Source: Saprospiraceae bacterium (GTDB lineage Bacteria > Bacteroidota > Bacteroidia > Chitinophagales > Saprospiraceae). Taken from it: a stretch of 64,000 nt of DNA. Position 1 is the first letter of the stretch; each line of letters starts with the position of its first letter. The notes under the pieces were generated by a model. It was not told the DNA's origin and searched no databases. It saw only the letters and a list, made by a program, of their open reading frames with translations. Positions 30,358 through 40,558 of this stretch are shown one piece after another. A program made the translations under genes and the position numbers. The stretch lies in the NCBI GenBank assembly GCA_016714765.1, contig JADKCF010000014.1, positions 1 through 64,000 of the forward strand. The letters run 5' to 3'.

Positions 30358-32700
30358 GTGAAGACAATACAAATGTTAGTTGTATTTTTACTGTGGACTT
30401 TGACAGCAACTACCCAAAACAAACATACTCTAAGTGGCTACATAAAAGACAAAACAACTGGAGAAACCCTCATTGGTGCTAATGTTTACAATAAAGCAAA
30501 TCCAGTACAAGGAGGTACATCCAATGCTTATGGATTTTATTCTATGACATTGGATGAAGGTATTTATCAGATGGTTTTTTCTTATTTGGGTTATCAGGAT
30601 CAGGCTTTTGAGGTGGACTTGTCGAAAAATACTGTTTTGAATGTTACCCTTAGCGAAGGTGTAGTCATAGATGAAGTAGTCATCTCTGCAGAGAAAGACG
30701 ACCGACGCCGAAATGTGGAAGGCACACAAATGGGTACAGTGGAACTGCCGGTTGAAAATATAAAAAAGTTACCTGCCATTTTTGGTGAGGTAGATATTCT
30801 TAAAGCAATTCAGCTATTACCTGGCGTGTTATCTTCCGGTGAAGGCAATGCAGGTTTCTATGTTAGGGGAGGAGGTCCAGATCAGAATCTGGTGCTACTG
30901 GATGAGGCAGTTGTATATAACTCTGGGCATATGCTGGGTTTTTTCTCGGTATTTAATGCTGATGCTATAAAAAATACGACCTTAATAAAGGGGAGCATGC
31001 CTGCCAATTTCGGAGGAAGGTTGTCATCCGTGCTGGACATACAAATGAAAGAAGGGAATGACAAGAACTATGCAGTCGAAGGTGGGGTAGGGTTGATCTC
31101 CTCAAGGCTGACCATACAGGGGCCGGTAGTGAAAAACAAGAGTTCATTTATCGTATCTGGCAGACGGACTTATATTCTGGATCTGGTACAGCCGGCATTA
31201 AAGGGTACCAATTTTGAAGGCACAAACTATTATTTTTATGACCTTAATACAAAATGGAACTATACTTTTTCCAATAAAAACAGGCTATTTTTCAGTGGTT
31301 ATTTTGGCAATGATGTATTGAAATTCAGACAACCTAACAGAGATTTTGCATTCGATCTGCCTTATGGTAACAAAACAGCAACATTACGGTGGAACCATCT
31401 TTTCAGTGAAAAAATGTTTATGAATGTATCCGCGGTGTACAATGACTATAAGTTTCAGTTCAATGGTGGTCAGGATGATTTTGTATTTAAGTTGTATTCG
31501 GGTGTAAAAGACTGGAATTTCAAAATAGATTTCGAAAACTATCCTAATACAAAAAATACTATCCGATATGGAATCAATTATACTTATCATACGCTTACTC
31601 CCAATACTGCCAGTGCTTCCAATGGTGAGGTAGACTTTAATACCAGTTTTAAGCCAAAGTATGCCAATGAAGGGGCAATTTATCTGATGGATGACCTGAA
31701 ATGGGGAAGCAAATGGGCTATCAATGTAGGGCTAAGAGCAAGTTTGTTTCAGCAAGTGGGACCATATACTTCCAAGCTAACCGGTCAGGAATTTGGTCGT
31801 TTTGAAGCAGCCAAGACATATGGTGGCCTTGAGCCCAGATTTAGCCTGAATTACAAAGCCAACGATAACATCAGTATTAAAACCGGAATAGCAGTCACAA
31901 ATCAGTACCTGCATCTGGTATCCAACTCTTCTAGCACATTGCCGGCAGATGTGTGGGTACCCAGCACAGAAATAGTTAAGCCTCAGAGAGGGATACAGTA
32001 TGCGTTGGGTTTCTTTAAAAACTTTGACAGAGACGTGTACGAGACGTCTTTTGAAGTGTATTACAAAGATATGAAAAACCAAATCGACTATGCGGATAAT
32101 TATGTCAACGATATCAGTAAGGAAGTGGAAGATGCCTTTGTTTTTGGGAAAGGAAGGGCCTATGGTGCAGAATTTTTTATTAAGAAATCCAAAGGCAAGC
32201 TCAATGGCTGGATAGGCTATACGCTGTCAAGGTCAGAAAAATCATTTAAAGATATCGAAGGAGGCAGGTGGTATCCATCTGTGTATGACAAACCTCATAA
32301 TCTCTCAGTTGTGGTAAATTACAAGCCTCGTAGAAAGTGGGATTTCGGAGCAGTTTTTGTTTACGGTACCGGCAAACTTTTTACCCCTGTCCGAGGTTTC
32401 TTCTTTGTCGAGCAAACAGTCAATTTGTTTTATGGTCCGCGAAATAGTGCCAGGCTTGATGATTATCACAGGTTGGATCTTTCAGCTACATATACACCAA
32501 AACCGGATTCAAAAAGAAATTTCAAAGGCAGTTGGACTTTTTCAGTATATAACTCCTACAATAGGAAAAATCCATTTTTTGTCAATTTTGATACAACCAC
32601 CGATTTTCAGACAGGTACCAACACGATCACCGGAACCAAGATTACCATTTTTCCACTCATACCTAGTATTACTTACAATTTTAAATGGAACCAAAAATGA
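30358..32700 (+). CDS. TonB-dependent receptor with carboxypeptidase-like domain
   Basis: This outer-membrane receptor starts with a signal peptide (VKTIQMLVVFLLWTLTATTQ). The GTG at 30358 suits it best; a GTG at 30304 and an ATG at 30373 are also in frame. A carboxypeptidase-regulatory-like domain follows (TLSGYIKDKTTGETLIGANV). The plug domain comes next (KKLPAIFGEVDILKAIQLLP and GFYVRGGGPDQNLVLLDEA), then a long beta-barrel ending SITYNFKWNQK. It takes up a ligand using TonB energy. The following DUF4249 lipoprotein overlaps its stop codon by 4 nt, a pairing common in Bacteroidota. The substrate is unknown. Confidence 0.88.
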   Translation: MKTIQMLVVFLLWTLTATTQNKHTLSGYIKDKTTGETLIGANVYNKANPVQGGTSNAYGFYSMTLDEGIYQMVFSYLGYQDQAFEVDLSKNTVLNVTLSEGVVIDEVVISAEKDDRRRNVEGTQMGTVELPVENIKKLPAIFGEVDILKAIQLLPGVLSSGEGNAGFYVRGGGPDQNLVLLDEAVVYNSGHMLGFFSVFNADAIKNTTLIKGSMPANFGGRLSSVLDIQMKEGNDKNYAVEGGVGLISSRLTIQGPVVKNKSSFIVSGRRTYILDLVQPALKGTNFEGTNYYFYDLNTKWNYTFSNKNRLFFSGYFGNDVLKFRQPNRDFAFDLPYGNKTATLRWNHLFSEKMFMNVSAVYNDYKFQFNGGQDDFVFKLYSGVKDWNFKIDFENYPNTKNTIRYGINYTYHTLTPNTASASNGEVDFNTSFKPKYANEGAIYLMDDLKWGSKWAINVGLRASLFQQVGPYTSKLTGQEFGRFEAAKTYGGLEPRFSLNYKANDNISIKTGIAVTNQYLHLVSNSSSTLPADVWVPSTEIVKPQRGIQYALGFFKNFDRDVYETSFEVYYKDMKNQIDYADNYVNDISKEVEDAFVFGKGRAYGAEFFIKKSKGKLNGWIGYTLSRSEKSFKDIEGGRWYPSVYDKPHNLSVVVNYKPRRKWDFGAVFVYGTGKLFTPVRGFFFVEQTVNLFYGPRNSARLDDYHRLDLSATYTPKPDSKRNFKGSWTFSVYNSYNRKNPFFVNFDTTTDFQTGTNTITGTKITIFPLIPSITYNFKWNQK

Positions 32701-33647
32701 TGCATATCAAAAAACTGATTTATAGTCTGATCATTCCTACTTTTATCCTTAGTCAGACTTCTTGTGAAGAAACATTTGTACCGGATACATCTGTGTCACA
32801 GCAGGAAATTGTTGTGGAAGGTTATGTGGAGGCAGGAAAAGATGCCAAGCCTGTTTTTGTTATTCTTACCAGAAGTATTCCTTTTATCTCGACTATTGAA
32901 CCCGATAAGTTTTCAGAGTTGTTTGTAAAAAATGCAAAAATCACCGTATTTGATGGTGATAAAACAGTAGAACTAAATGAATTTTGTCTGAGTCAGATAC
33001 CAGACGAACTCAAGGAAGAGGTTTATGCAGTCTTGGGTTTAAACCCGGATTCCACTGCTGCTGATATCTGTGTGTATGCTGATCTTTTTGGAAAAATCAC
33101 CAGAGAATATGGCCGCAAGTATGACCTCAAAGTTATGGTAGATGATAAAATATTGACAGCCACGACTTCTATTCCTCAACCGATAGGTCTTTCAGGATTC
33201 AAGTGGAGTGATCCTCCCGGAGCCCCAAACGATACGCTTGCACAATTAAATGTGACTATCAACGACCCCGTAGCAGAAAAAAATTTTTACAGATATTTTA
33301 CAGCAACTGGAAAAGACAGACAGTTTATACCTCCTTTTGGTTCTGTGACGGATGATGCTATATTCAATGGCAAGGAGTTCGAATTTCCTTTGCAGAAAGC
33401 GCAGCGTAGGGGAGGGGATTTCGATCCTGTTACTTTCGGTCTGTATGAACGCGGGGATTCCGTTTTTGTAAAATGGTGTGCCATAGATAAAGCTCACTTT
33501 GAATTTTGGAATACAAGAGATTTCAGTGCCAATAGTGGAGGACCATTCTCATCTTATACCCGTATCAGTTCGAATGTAACAGGCGGCTTAGGCATTTGGG
33601 GCGGTTATGCTATCGAATCTTATAGTCTTTATCCGCCTCCGAAGTGA
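32697..33647 (+). CDS. DUF4249 family lipoprotein
   Basis: The ATG at 32697 overlaps the receptor stop (ATGA), showing translational coupling; an in-frame ATG at 32685 gives four extra residues. The signal sequence ends in the lipobox LSQTSC, so the protein is lipid-anchored. The conserved start of the mature part, QQEIVVEGYVEAGKDAKPVF followed by AKITVFDGD, is the DUF4249 pattern. The family accompanies TonB receptors in Bacteroidota and probably captures or shields the ligand at the surface. The gene's 3' end overlaps that of the convergent histidine kinase once the latter's frameshifts are repaired. Confidence 0.82.
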   Translation: MMHIKKLIYSLIIPTFILSQTSCEETFVPDTSVSQQEIVVEGYVEAGKDAKPVFVILTRSIPFISTIEPDKFSELFVKNAKITVFDGDKTVELNEFCLSQIPDELKEEVYAVLGLNPDSTAADICVYADLFGKITREYGRKYDLKVMVDDKILTATTSIPQPIGLSGFKWSDPPGAPNDTLAQLNVTINDPVAEKNFYRYFTATGKDRQFIPPFGSVTDDAIFNGKEFEFPLQKAQRRGGDFDPVTFGLYERGDSVFVKWCAIDKAHFEFWNTRDFSANSGGPFSSYTRISSNVTGGLGIWGGYAIESYSLYPPPK

Positions 33648-35440
33648 TAGCAGGATCTGTTTGTTTTAGCCCTAAAGTTTTAATGGTGATGATAACTTCT
33701 GTGCCTGTTTGTCCATCTGTAGCAGGATTCAGCGTTTTGTAAGTAACGTGGTTTTCCAGTGAATTATTGATAAGTTGTAGCCTTTTCTGGTTAGACTACT
33801 CCCTACGGGCTTGTATTTATTGGAAAGGGTTGGTGTTACCTATGCCTATGCCATTGTCTACTACCTTAACCAAAACTACATCATTATATTGGGTACTTAA
33901 AAATTCAATTTTCAAGTGGCAATGATTTACCGGTGATCTAAAACCATGTTTGATGGCGTTTTCAGCAAATGGCTGTATCAACATTGGGGGTATATGTATG
34001 TTATTTACATCTAAATGAGACGGTATGATGATTTCAAACGAAAATTTAGAATCGTGCCGCAATTGCTCGAGGCTGAGATAGTTCATAAGAAATTCTTTTT
34101 CGCTGTGGAGGCTTATGCTCTGCACAATGGAGGCATCGAGCGCTAGTCGGATCAATCTTGAAAATTTTATCAAATAATTATTGGCCGACTCTTTGTCGTT
34201 TGTCATGATAAAACTTTGTATGGCATTAAGACAGTTAAAGATAAAGTGTGGATTGATTTGTGATGCCAGTGCTGTTTTTTCCAGGATTATATTTTCAGCT
34301 TTTAATTTTTGACTTAGTTTGACTCTGTTGATACCTTCATTGATAAGGATGGTCGAAAGAATGATGATTTCTATCAGGTGGCCTATGACGCCTCCATAGC
34401 TAGTAATAAAACTTGAACCAATAATACTACTGATGCTCATAGGTTTCAGACAGGCGCCAAAAGCCAGAAATGTAAAAGATGCGGTAAGATAAGAACTGAA
34501 TTTAACTTTTCGCAGACTTCCACATGCTGATGAAATCCATGCACTTAAAAAAGAAAGTACTACTATCACAAGCATACTGTAAAAAACATAAGGATAAATG
34601 GTAGGGTTTCTAAAAAGTTGTGTGATAGTCAGAAAAACATTAACAATGATAAACCCAAGCAATAATTTAATACTTTGAGAGATGTAAAAAGGAATATTTT
34701 TTTGAATGAATTCCTTAACAAATAATAGCAGAAAGAAGCAGGAACCAGAAATCAGCAAAAATGTGAGTGTTTCTTCCATTGGAGTATATGATTCAACAAT
34801 ATTCAATCTTAATACTCCAAATTCAGACATGAAATACAAGTAGGTAAATAGCAGATAAAACAAATAATAGAAGTTGTAATTAAATACTTTGTATCTAAAT
34901 ATAGCCATCAACTGAATGAAAATAAATAAAAAAGTAATACCCGTATATAAGCCTATGAAAGCATAAAAAACAATCTCTCGCTGGCGATGATCTTCGGACG
35001 ACCTGATAAAAAAAGGAATACTGTAATTGGCATTATTGGTGACCTTGATGATGATGTCCTGATCATTTTTCATCCATTTAAGGGTAGAATAATATTCCTG
35101 TCCCTAAACCGTCGGGCAGCTGAGGGTACAATATTGCCGTACTTGAGTGTATCTGCCAGGTTGCCATTAATGAAGAGATAAAGTTTATCTACCTGTGCCG
35201 ATTCAAATATGAGTAGTCTGTCATCATCTTGAGATGGATTGATGTTGTTGATTACATAGGTATCTTTGTTAAATGTTTTATCGAAGCAAGGACATTTTGG
35301 TCAGATTTGATTTTTTTGCCGTCGATAAGCTTGTACAGTACCGCCTGCGAAAGCAGCTCTGACGTAAAAAACACCAGCAACAAGGAGGCTAATAAAGTGA
35401 TATATTTTCTGACTTTAAGCGAAAATTTACATTCTTTCAT
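33610..35440 (-). pseudogene. LytS-like histidine kinase with 7TM sensor, frameshifted
   Basis: The gene starts at the ATG at 35440 (MKECKFSLKVRKYITLLASL, a signal sequence), 1 nt after the TRAP-type gene. A frame change near 35270 continues as FDKTFNKDTYVINN, part of a 7TMR-DISM extracellular domain. Another near 35100 enters the longest frame (33817-35073), which holds seven hydrophobic helices and a His_kinase domain (SQINPHFIFNCLNAIQSF, phospho-His). The ATPase N-box is QPFAENAIKHGF and the G-box is VDNGIGIG. Two more frame changes near 33816 and 33790 restore KYKPVGSSLTRK, then RLQLINNSLENH and TGTEVIITIK to a stop at 33610. One of these is an A-run deletion. The gene is probably intact in the organism. 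No LytTR regulator is adjacent. Confidence 0.75.
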
Positions 35441-35441
35441 T

Positions 35442-36539
35442 TCATAGCTCGTGATATAGTTTTTCTGAATAAGATGCCCAGTTTCTGATACCGGATGCAA
35501 AATTTGTAAAAGATGTATAAACTTCTTTTGCAAATGGATCAGATTCAGCCAGTTCTGACAACACATCATTGGTGTGTTTTTTTAAAGTTGCCAAAATTTC
35601 CGGGCTGAATTGTCTGATTTCTACCTGCTTTTCTGCAAGTATTTTTTGGAGATATTCGTTATTTTTAGCTTCAAACTCTGAAATGACCCAAATGTTCATT
35701 CTTGCTGAAGCGGTTTCGAGTATGACTTGGAGATGGTAAGGCAGTTCAGAAAAAGCTTTCAGATTGAAAATGTTTTCCAATACTGAACCTGGTTCATGCC
35801 AGCCCGGGCTATAATAATATTTAGCTATTTTATGAAATCCCATAATATAGTCATGGTATGGTCCTATCCATTCGGTAGCATCAATGACACCTCGTTCCAG
35901 ATTCGAATATATCTCATTACCTGATGACAGTACGGCAGTGCCACCTGCTTTGGCCAACACTTTTCCCCCCAAACCCGGTATCCTCATTTTCAGACCTTTG
36001 AAATCATCCATGGAATTAATTTCTTTATTGAACCAACCAGCCATTTGCATGGTAGTATTACCTGCGGGGAAAGGCAGTAAACCAAAATTTTTATACAAGG
36101 TGTGCCACAACTTCATACCATCGCCACGATATATCCATGCATTCATCTGCTGCGCATTCATGCCAAATGGCACGGCAGTAAAAAACTGCGCAGAGGGAGC
36201 TTTACCTGCCCAGTAGTAGGCTGCACCATTACCCATCTCAGAGGCACCACTGCTGACAGCATCAAATACTTCCAGTGCGGGTATTAGCTCTCCTGCTCCA
36301 TACACTTTAATGGTCATCTGACCTGCTGACATTTGATTTACCCATTCTGCAAAGAGCTGACATGCTTCGCCCAAAACTGGAAAATTAGGAGGCCAGGTTG
36401 TCACCATTTTCCATTTATATCTGGTCGAAAGGTCCAATCCTTCATTTGTTTTTTCCTTGTGTCCTGTACAGGATGGTAGCAGTAGTCCTCCTGTTGCAGC
36501 AACCATAGCCGCTTTTTTGATGAAAGATTTTCTGTTCAT
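35442..36539 (-). CDS. TRAP-type (DctP family) solute-binding protein
   Basis: This 365-residue exported protein has an N terminus (MNRKSFIKKAAMVAATGGLL) that resembles a Tat signal with an RK pair and ends LLPSC, a possible lipid-anchor Cys. The mature part has DctP-family features: YKWKMVTTWPPNFPVLGEAC, MTIKVYGAGELIPALEVFDA, and MRIPGLGGKVLAKAGGTAVL with the ligand-carboxylate Arg region. No DctQ or DctM membrane genes are nearby, so it is an orphan as a transporter part. The histidine kinase gene follows after 1 nt, which suggests that it feeds ligand information to the kinase. An organic acid ligand is likely for the family. Confidence 0.85.
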   Translation of the reverse strand: MNRKSFIKKAAMVAATGGLLLPSCTGHKEKTNEGLDLSTRYKWKMVTTWPPNFPVLGEACQLFAEWVNQMSAGQMTIKVYGAGELIPALEVFDAVSSGASEMGNGAAYYWAGKAPSAQFFTAVPFGMNAQQMNAWIYRGDGMKLWHTLYKNFGLLPFPAGNTTMQMAGWFNKEINSMDDFKGLKMRIPGLGGKVLAKAGGTAVLSSGNEIYSNLERGVIDATEWIGPYHDYIMGFHKIAKYYYSPGWHEPGSVLENIFNLKAFSELPYHLQVILETASARMNIWVISEFEAKNNEYLQKILAEKQVEIRQFSPEILATLKKHTNDVLSELAESDPFAKEVYTSFTNFASGIRNWASYSEKLYHEL

Positions 36540-36627
36540 ACTACCATTGACATATTGAAGAGTTTCACAAACTTAAATATTTTTATCATCTCACCCAAAA
36601 ATTAGTCGTTATTGTTATCTCAAAGCT

Positions 36628-36635
36628 TATTTTTG
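36628..36635 (+). promoter_or_regulatory. Candidate -7 element of the MazG-like gene
   Basis: TATTTTTG matches TAnnTTTG and lies 28 nt upstream of the ATG at 36664, a normal distance. A TTG at 36612 is too close to be a standard -33 element. Confidence 0.4.
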
Positions 36636-36663
36636 CATCATTTCAAATTAATAACTAAGAACA

Positions 36664-37161
36664 ATGTCCAATATACAACACCTATTTGAAGAACCGGGGG
36701 CTCTCACTGGAGTCGCGGCATTCCATGATATGTTTCAGATGCCTGTGATAAGCACTCCCTCCATTCCTGACGATAAAAGATGTCAGTTAAGAGTTTCATT
36801 ACTCCAGGAAGAACTGGACGAATTAAAAACAGCCATTGTCGAAAATGATATAGTAGCAGTGGCAGATGCACTGAGTGATTTACAATATGTGCTGTCAGGA
36901 GCCGTTCATGAATTTGGACTGGGAAGTAGGTTTAAAAGATTGTTTGATGAAGTACAAAGATCCAATATGAGTAAAACCTGTAAAACGATGGAGGATGCCA
37001 TTGCAACCCAGGACTATTATCTCAGAGAAAAAGCTACAGAATCATTTATTGAAGAGCGTGAAGGCGAATTTTTAGTTTACAGATCGGTAGACAGAAAGGT
37101 GCTGAAGTCCATAAAATATTCTGAAGCCAACCTTGAAGCCATTGTATTCAGCAAAGACTGA
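36664..37161 (+). CDS. MazG-like nucleotide pyrophosphohydrolase
   Basis: This 165-residue all-helical protein shows the MazG-superfamily metal motif. RVSLLQEELDELKTAI (about residues 42-57) supplies the ExxE pair, and AVADALSDLQYVLSGA (about 63-78) supplies the DxxD-type second half. Length and arrangement are like the DR2231-type nucleotide pyrophosphatases, which clear non-canonical NTPs such as dUTP. Substrate is inferred only from family. Its stop codon abuts that of the convergent alkB-like gene with no base between. Confidence 0.75.
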   Translation: MSNIQHLFEEPGALTGVAAFHDMFQMPVISTPSIPDDKRCQLRVSLLQEELDELKTAIVENDIVAVADALSDLQYVLSGAVHEFGLGSRFKRLFDEVQRSNMSKTCKTMEDAIATQDYYLREKATESFIEEREGEFLVYRSVDRKVLKSIKYSEANLEAIVFSKD

Positions 37162-38232
37162 TTAATATTCGAGATGGATTTTACGCCACTCCTGGACTTT
37201 GGGGTTCATGATTTTAAACCACAGCGGGGGGACCATTGCCAACAAAATACTGGAAGGATACCCAAAGGGCAGTTGTGGACTTTCGTCATAATGGTTCAAT
37301 AATTGATATTTTTTGTTGGCTTTATAGTGGTGGTCAGAGTGCCTTGTTAGTTCGTAAAGTAAAATGCGCCCTGCTTCATGATCAGAGTTCCATGAGTGAT
37401 GTGTTTGTACCAGCTCATACTTGCCATTTGGCATAAGGCATCTTACCAGTCCGTAATGCTCGATATAATTGATGGATTCAAGCAAAAAGATACCAGTAAC
37501 TCCAGCAATAAAAAATACAAATGCTACAAGTGGCGAAAAAATCAAATAAGCTGACAATAAATAAATAATCTGATACCCAGTGTACCTTAGTATGCGATTA
37601 TGGATTCCAAACGAAGGCTTATTGATTTTCCTTAGTCTGGCGGATTCGATATGCCATGCTGATAGCCAGCTTTGGCTTATGGTCCTCCAATAAAAAGAAT
37701 ATATCACTTCACCATACCTCGAAGTAGCAGGATCTTCAGGGGTAGCAACTCTCAAATGATGACCGTAATTGTGCTCAATTGTAAAGTGCATATATAAATT
37801 AGGTAGCAAAAGACATTTAGCGGCAGTTTGAGCCAACCAGCCGGCCTTGTGACCCAACTCATGCGCCACATTGATACCACTACTTCCCAATAATATACCT
37901 GTACTCAGCGTCAAACCGACTAATTCATAAAAACTATAGGTGTGATTTGTCAACATATAGCCCAAAAATGCAAGGATTCCATAAATCCATAGCACATTGC
38001 CATAAAGCAAAATATCAAAAAATGGGTTGATACTTTTTGATTCTGCTTCTGCTTCATCCAGATTTGTATCATCCTGACGTGTAAATAATTCTATCAGCGG
38101 AATAAAAATGAAAGTGATGACCACAGTCAGAAAACTCCAGAAACCTGACAAATAAATGGATGTAATTGTACTTATCGGTATGATGTATGCGACGAGATAT
38201 TTTAAGTCTCTTAGGGTTATTCCGTCCGACAT
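37162..38232 (-). CDS. alkB: AlkB-type alkane 1-monooxygenase
   Basis: This integral-membrane di-iron hydroxylase of 356 residues has about six hydrophobic segments. It carries all the family histidine motifs: HELGHK at residues 124-129, EHNYGHH at 153-159 followed by LRVATPEDPA, NYIEHYG at 255-261, and LTRHSDHHY at 295-303. AlkB inserts oxygen at the terminal carbon of medium-chain alkanes with electrons from rubredoxin. No rubredoxin or rubredoxin reductase gene is visible in the window and the protein has no fused rubredoxin. It lies 21 nt downstream of the FG-GAP protein gene on the same strand. Confidence 0.88.
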   Translation of the reverse strand: MSDGITLRDLKYLVAYIIPISTITSIYLSGFWSFLTVVITFIFIPLIELFTRQDDTNLDEAEAESKSINPFFDILLYGNVLWIYGILAFLGYMLTNHTYSFYELVGLTLSTGILLGSSGINVAHELGHKAGWLAQTAAKCLLLPNLYMHFTIEHNYGHHLRVATPEDPATSRYGEVIYSFYWRTISQSWLSAWHIESARLRKINKPSFGIHNRILRYTGYQIIYLLSAYLIFSPLVAFVFFIAGVTGIFLLESINYIEHYGLVRCLMPNGKYELVQTHHSWNSDHEAGRILLYELTRHSDHHYKANKKYQLLNHYDESPQLPFGYPSSILLAMVPPLWFKIMNPKVQEWRKIHLEY

Positions 38233-38253
38233 AGGTAAAGTTGGTTATTTGAC

Positions 38254-40512
38254 TTACAAAATTATAATTTTTTTTGATACGACAAATTTTGACGAAATAA
38301 ACTTTATGAAATACATACCTGGAGAAATCTGACTTATGTCTGCAACTTCATTGTTCTTAAGCTCTAGTAGATCGTGTCCTTGTACATCCTGCAAAATGAT
38401 TGGCCCAAAAAGGGAAGGAGCTGAAACAAAAATCTGATTGGAAGTCGGATTGGGGAAAATAAATATACTTTCTGAGTTCATGACACCCTCAGTGATCGAC
38501 GACATTGTATCTTTTCTGAATATTGTATTGTAAAAAACCAGCCCACCTCGTTCGTTTCCTACCGCCATCTCGTAATATCCGTCTCCATCTATGTCTGCAA
38601 GTGCCTGCGTAACTTTAGAACCCTGATTTATATTTCCTATTTTATTATACACTAGATTAAATATATTGTAAATGTTTCCTTCAATCATATTATACGCAGA
38701 GATATCGGCAGCTTCGCTACCCAGCAACATCCATATTTCATCCTCCTGTATAAAAAAAACAGGTGCACCGTTTTGGGTATTGAAATCATTGGATGTGAAT
38801 ACTTGGCCTAAACGGGCAGTATTGGGGAGCTGGCTGACTTCTTTATTGAATAGAGGAAATCCTTTGGTGCCAATATTTTTAAAGAAATCCAGTTCGTTGT
38901 TTTTTTCGCCAACGATAATATCCTTTAAGCCATCCATGTCCAGGTCAAAGATTTGCGGTTTGGCATTTTGGCCTACAAAAATGTCCATATAAGGATATAA
39001 CGGAAGGCTGAAACTCATAGGCTCACCAAGGCCGGCAGTATTGTTGAGGAAGTACATCATCCCTTGTGAATCTCCCACTAGCAAGTCATCATCGCCATCA
39101 TCGTCGAGGTCTCCGAATGTCGGTGCAAAACGTCCTGTAAACTCATTGAACTGAGAAAAGCGGAGGTAGTCCTTATCTTCGACACTATAAGAAGGACTGG
39201 TGGTTGAACCCGTATTACGCAAAAAAATCATACGGTTAGTTTTTGCATCCATTTTACCTGTAATGCCCGTTGTACCCAGAACGATATCCTGAAGTCCATC
39301 CTGATCGATATCAGCAAACGCAGGATGGGTGCCGCCATTAAAAAAAAGCATTTCGTCTATGAGGAATTCCTTTTTGACAAGTTTGAACAAGGGGGCACTG
39401 TCTGTACCAGTATTTTTGTAGAGCCACACATGCTGGATGTTTTCAGCATTATTTACTTGATTGGGGGTGACTATAAGGTCTCTTATATTGTCCCCATCAG
39501 CATCAGCATAGAAAGCTGAAAGAAAGATGTCGATATCTGCCTTTACGTCAGAAACGGGAAATTCTATTTCCACACTGGTCATCAGTGCCTGTGTATTATT
39601 ACCTCCATTAAAAAGTCTTTTTAGTTTGGAACTAGCAAGATCTCCCAGTAAAAGGTCCATATCACCATCGCCATCATTATCGAATATACACAGAGACGAA
39701 CCTGAATGCCTGACACCGGGATTACTCCCACCGACAAATCCATTGGCACACTTAAACGCATCATCTGAAAGCGTGATTTGATCATTAAACTGGTTTTCTG
39801 CAAATTTCCCCCAACACACGTCTTTGCGTATAAATTTCAGAGAATCAATGCCGAGGTTTTCTTCCTTACTCACATTTTGATACATAGTGGCATAACTACC
39901 ATCCGGTTCAAAACTGACGATATCAATATCTCCGTCTTGATCCAAATCTGCAATGCCCGGAAGGTCTATAGAACTAACATAAATATTTGTGTAACCACCA
40001 CTCACAGGGATTTGCAGGATTTCATGCAGGCCATAATCAAACTTTACCAATTTGAATGAAAGACGTCCATTATTATCTTTGTGCCCCTTCCAGACCTCTA
40101 TACACGCTGGATAAAAGCTAGATGACGTAAAGATATCTTTGACCCCATCATTGTTATAATCCATAAGAAGGGACCAGTTGCGCATTTTCGGAAATATGGA
40201 GATATACTCCGGTGCATACCTGTATTCAAGACTGCCTATAGGTCCAGTCTTTACAAATGGAAGTACCTGATCCCCATTACGGTCGAACACAAACAAATCC
40301 TGTACCCCGTTACCATCAAAGTCTATGTTTGAAAACTGACCTGACCGCAATCCTCCTGTAAAAGGAAGATTTAATATCTTCCCTTCAGATTGAACAGGGA
40401 TATCCAGTCTTTCAAAATTCTGTGCTAAATTTCGTGTGGAACCACTGATAAATATAAAAAGTAAAATAAAATTTTGCACTGTCATGATGAATGCTGTTTT
40501 CAAAATAAACAT
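38254..40512 (-). CDS. Secreted FG-GAP/VCBS repeat protein with T9SS sorting domain
   Basis: This 752-residue protein has a signal sequence (TVQNFILLFIFISGSTRNLA). It carries at least nine Ca-binding loops of the type DxDxDGxxDIxxG, for example DFDGNGVQDLFVFD, DLDQDGDIDIVSFE, DIDQDGLQDIVLGT, DLDDDGDDDLLVGD and DIDGDGYYEMAVGN. These build integrin-like beta-propellers. The C terminus (IFIFPNPTSNQIFVSAP, ending KFVVSKKIIIL) is a type A T9SS sorting domain, so the protein is exported to the surface. The ATG at 40512 or the one at 40485 could be the start. Binding partner unknown. Confidence 0.85.
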   Translation of the reverse strand: MFILKTAFIMTVQNFILLFIFISGSTRNLAQNFERLDIPVQSEGKILNLPFTGGLRSGQFSNIDFDGNGVQDLFVFDRNGDQVLPFVKTGPIGSLEYRYAPEYISIFPKMRNWSLLMDYNNDGVKDIFTSSSFYPACIEVWKGHKDNNGRLSFKLVKFDYGLHEILQIPVSGGYTNIYVSSIDLPGIADLDQDGDIDIVSFEPDGSYATMYQNVSKEENLGIDSLKFIRKDVCWGKFAENQFNDQITLSDDAFKCANGFVGGSNPGVRHSGSSLCIFDNDGDGDMDLLLGDLASSKLKRLFNGGNNTQALMTSVEIEFPVSDVKADIDIFLSAFYADADGDNIRDLIVTPNQVNNAENIQHVWLYKNTGTDSAPLFKLVKKEFLIDEMLFFNGGTHPAFADIDQDGLQDIVLGTTGITGKMDAKTNRMIFLRNTGSTTSPSYSVEDKDYLRFSQFNEFTGRFAPTFGDLDDDGDDDLLVGDSQGMMYFLNNTAGLGEPMSFSLPLYPYMDIFVGQNAKPQIFDLDMDGLKDIIVGEKNNELDFFKNIGTKGFPLFNKEVSQLPNTARLGQVFTSNDFNTQNGAPVFFIQEDEIWMLLGSEAADISAYNMIEGNIYNIFNLVYNKIGNINQGSKVTQALADIDGDGYYEMAVGNERGGLVFYNTIFRKDTMSSITEGVMNSESIFIFPNPTSNQIFVSAPSLFGPIILQDVQGHDLLELKNNEVADISQISPGMYFIKFISSKFVVSKKIIIL

Positions 40513-40558
40513 ATATTTGATTGGATAGTTTATTCTGTCACCATCATTACTTCACCTG

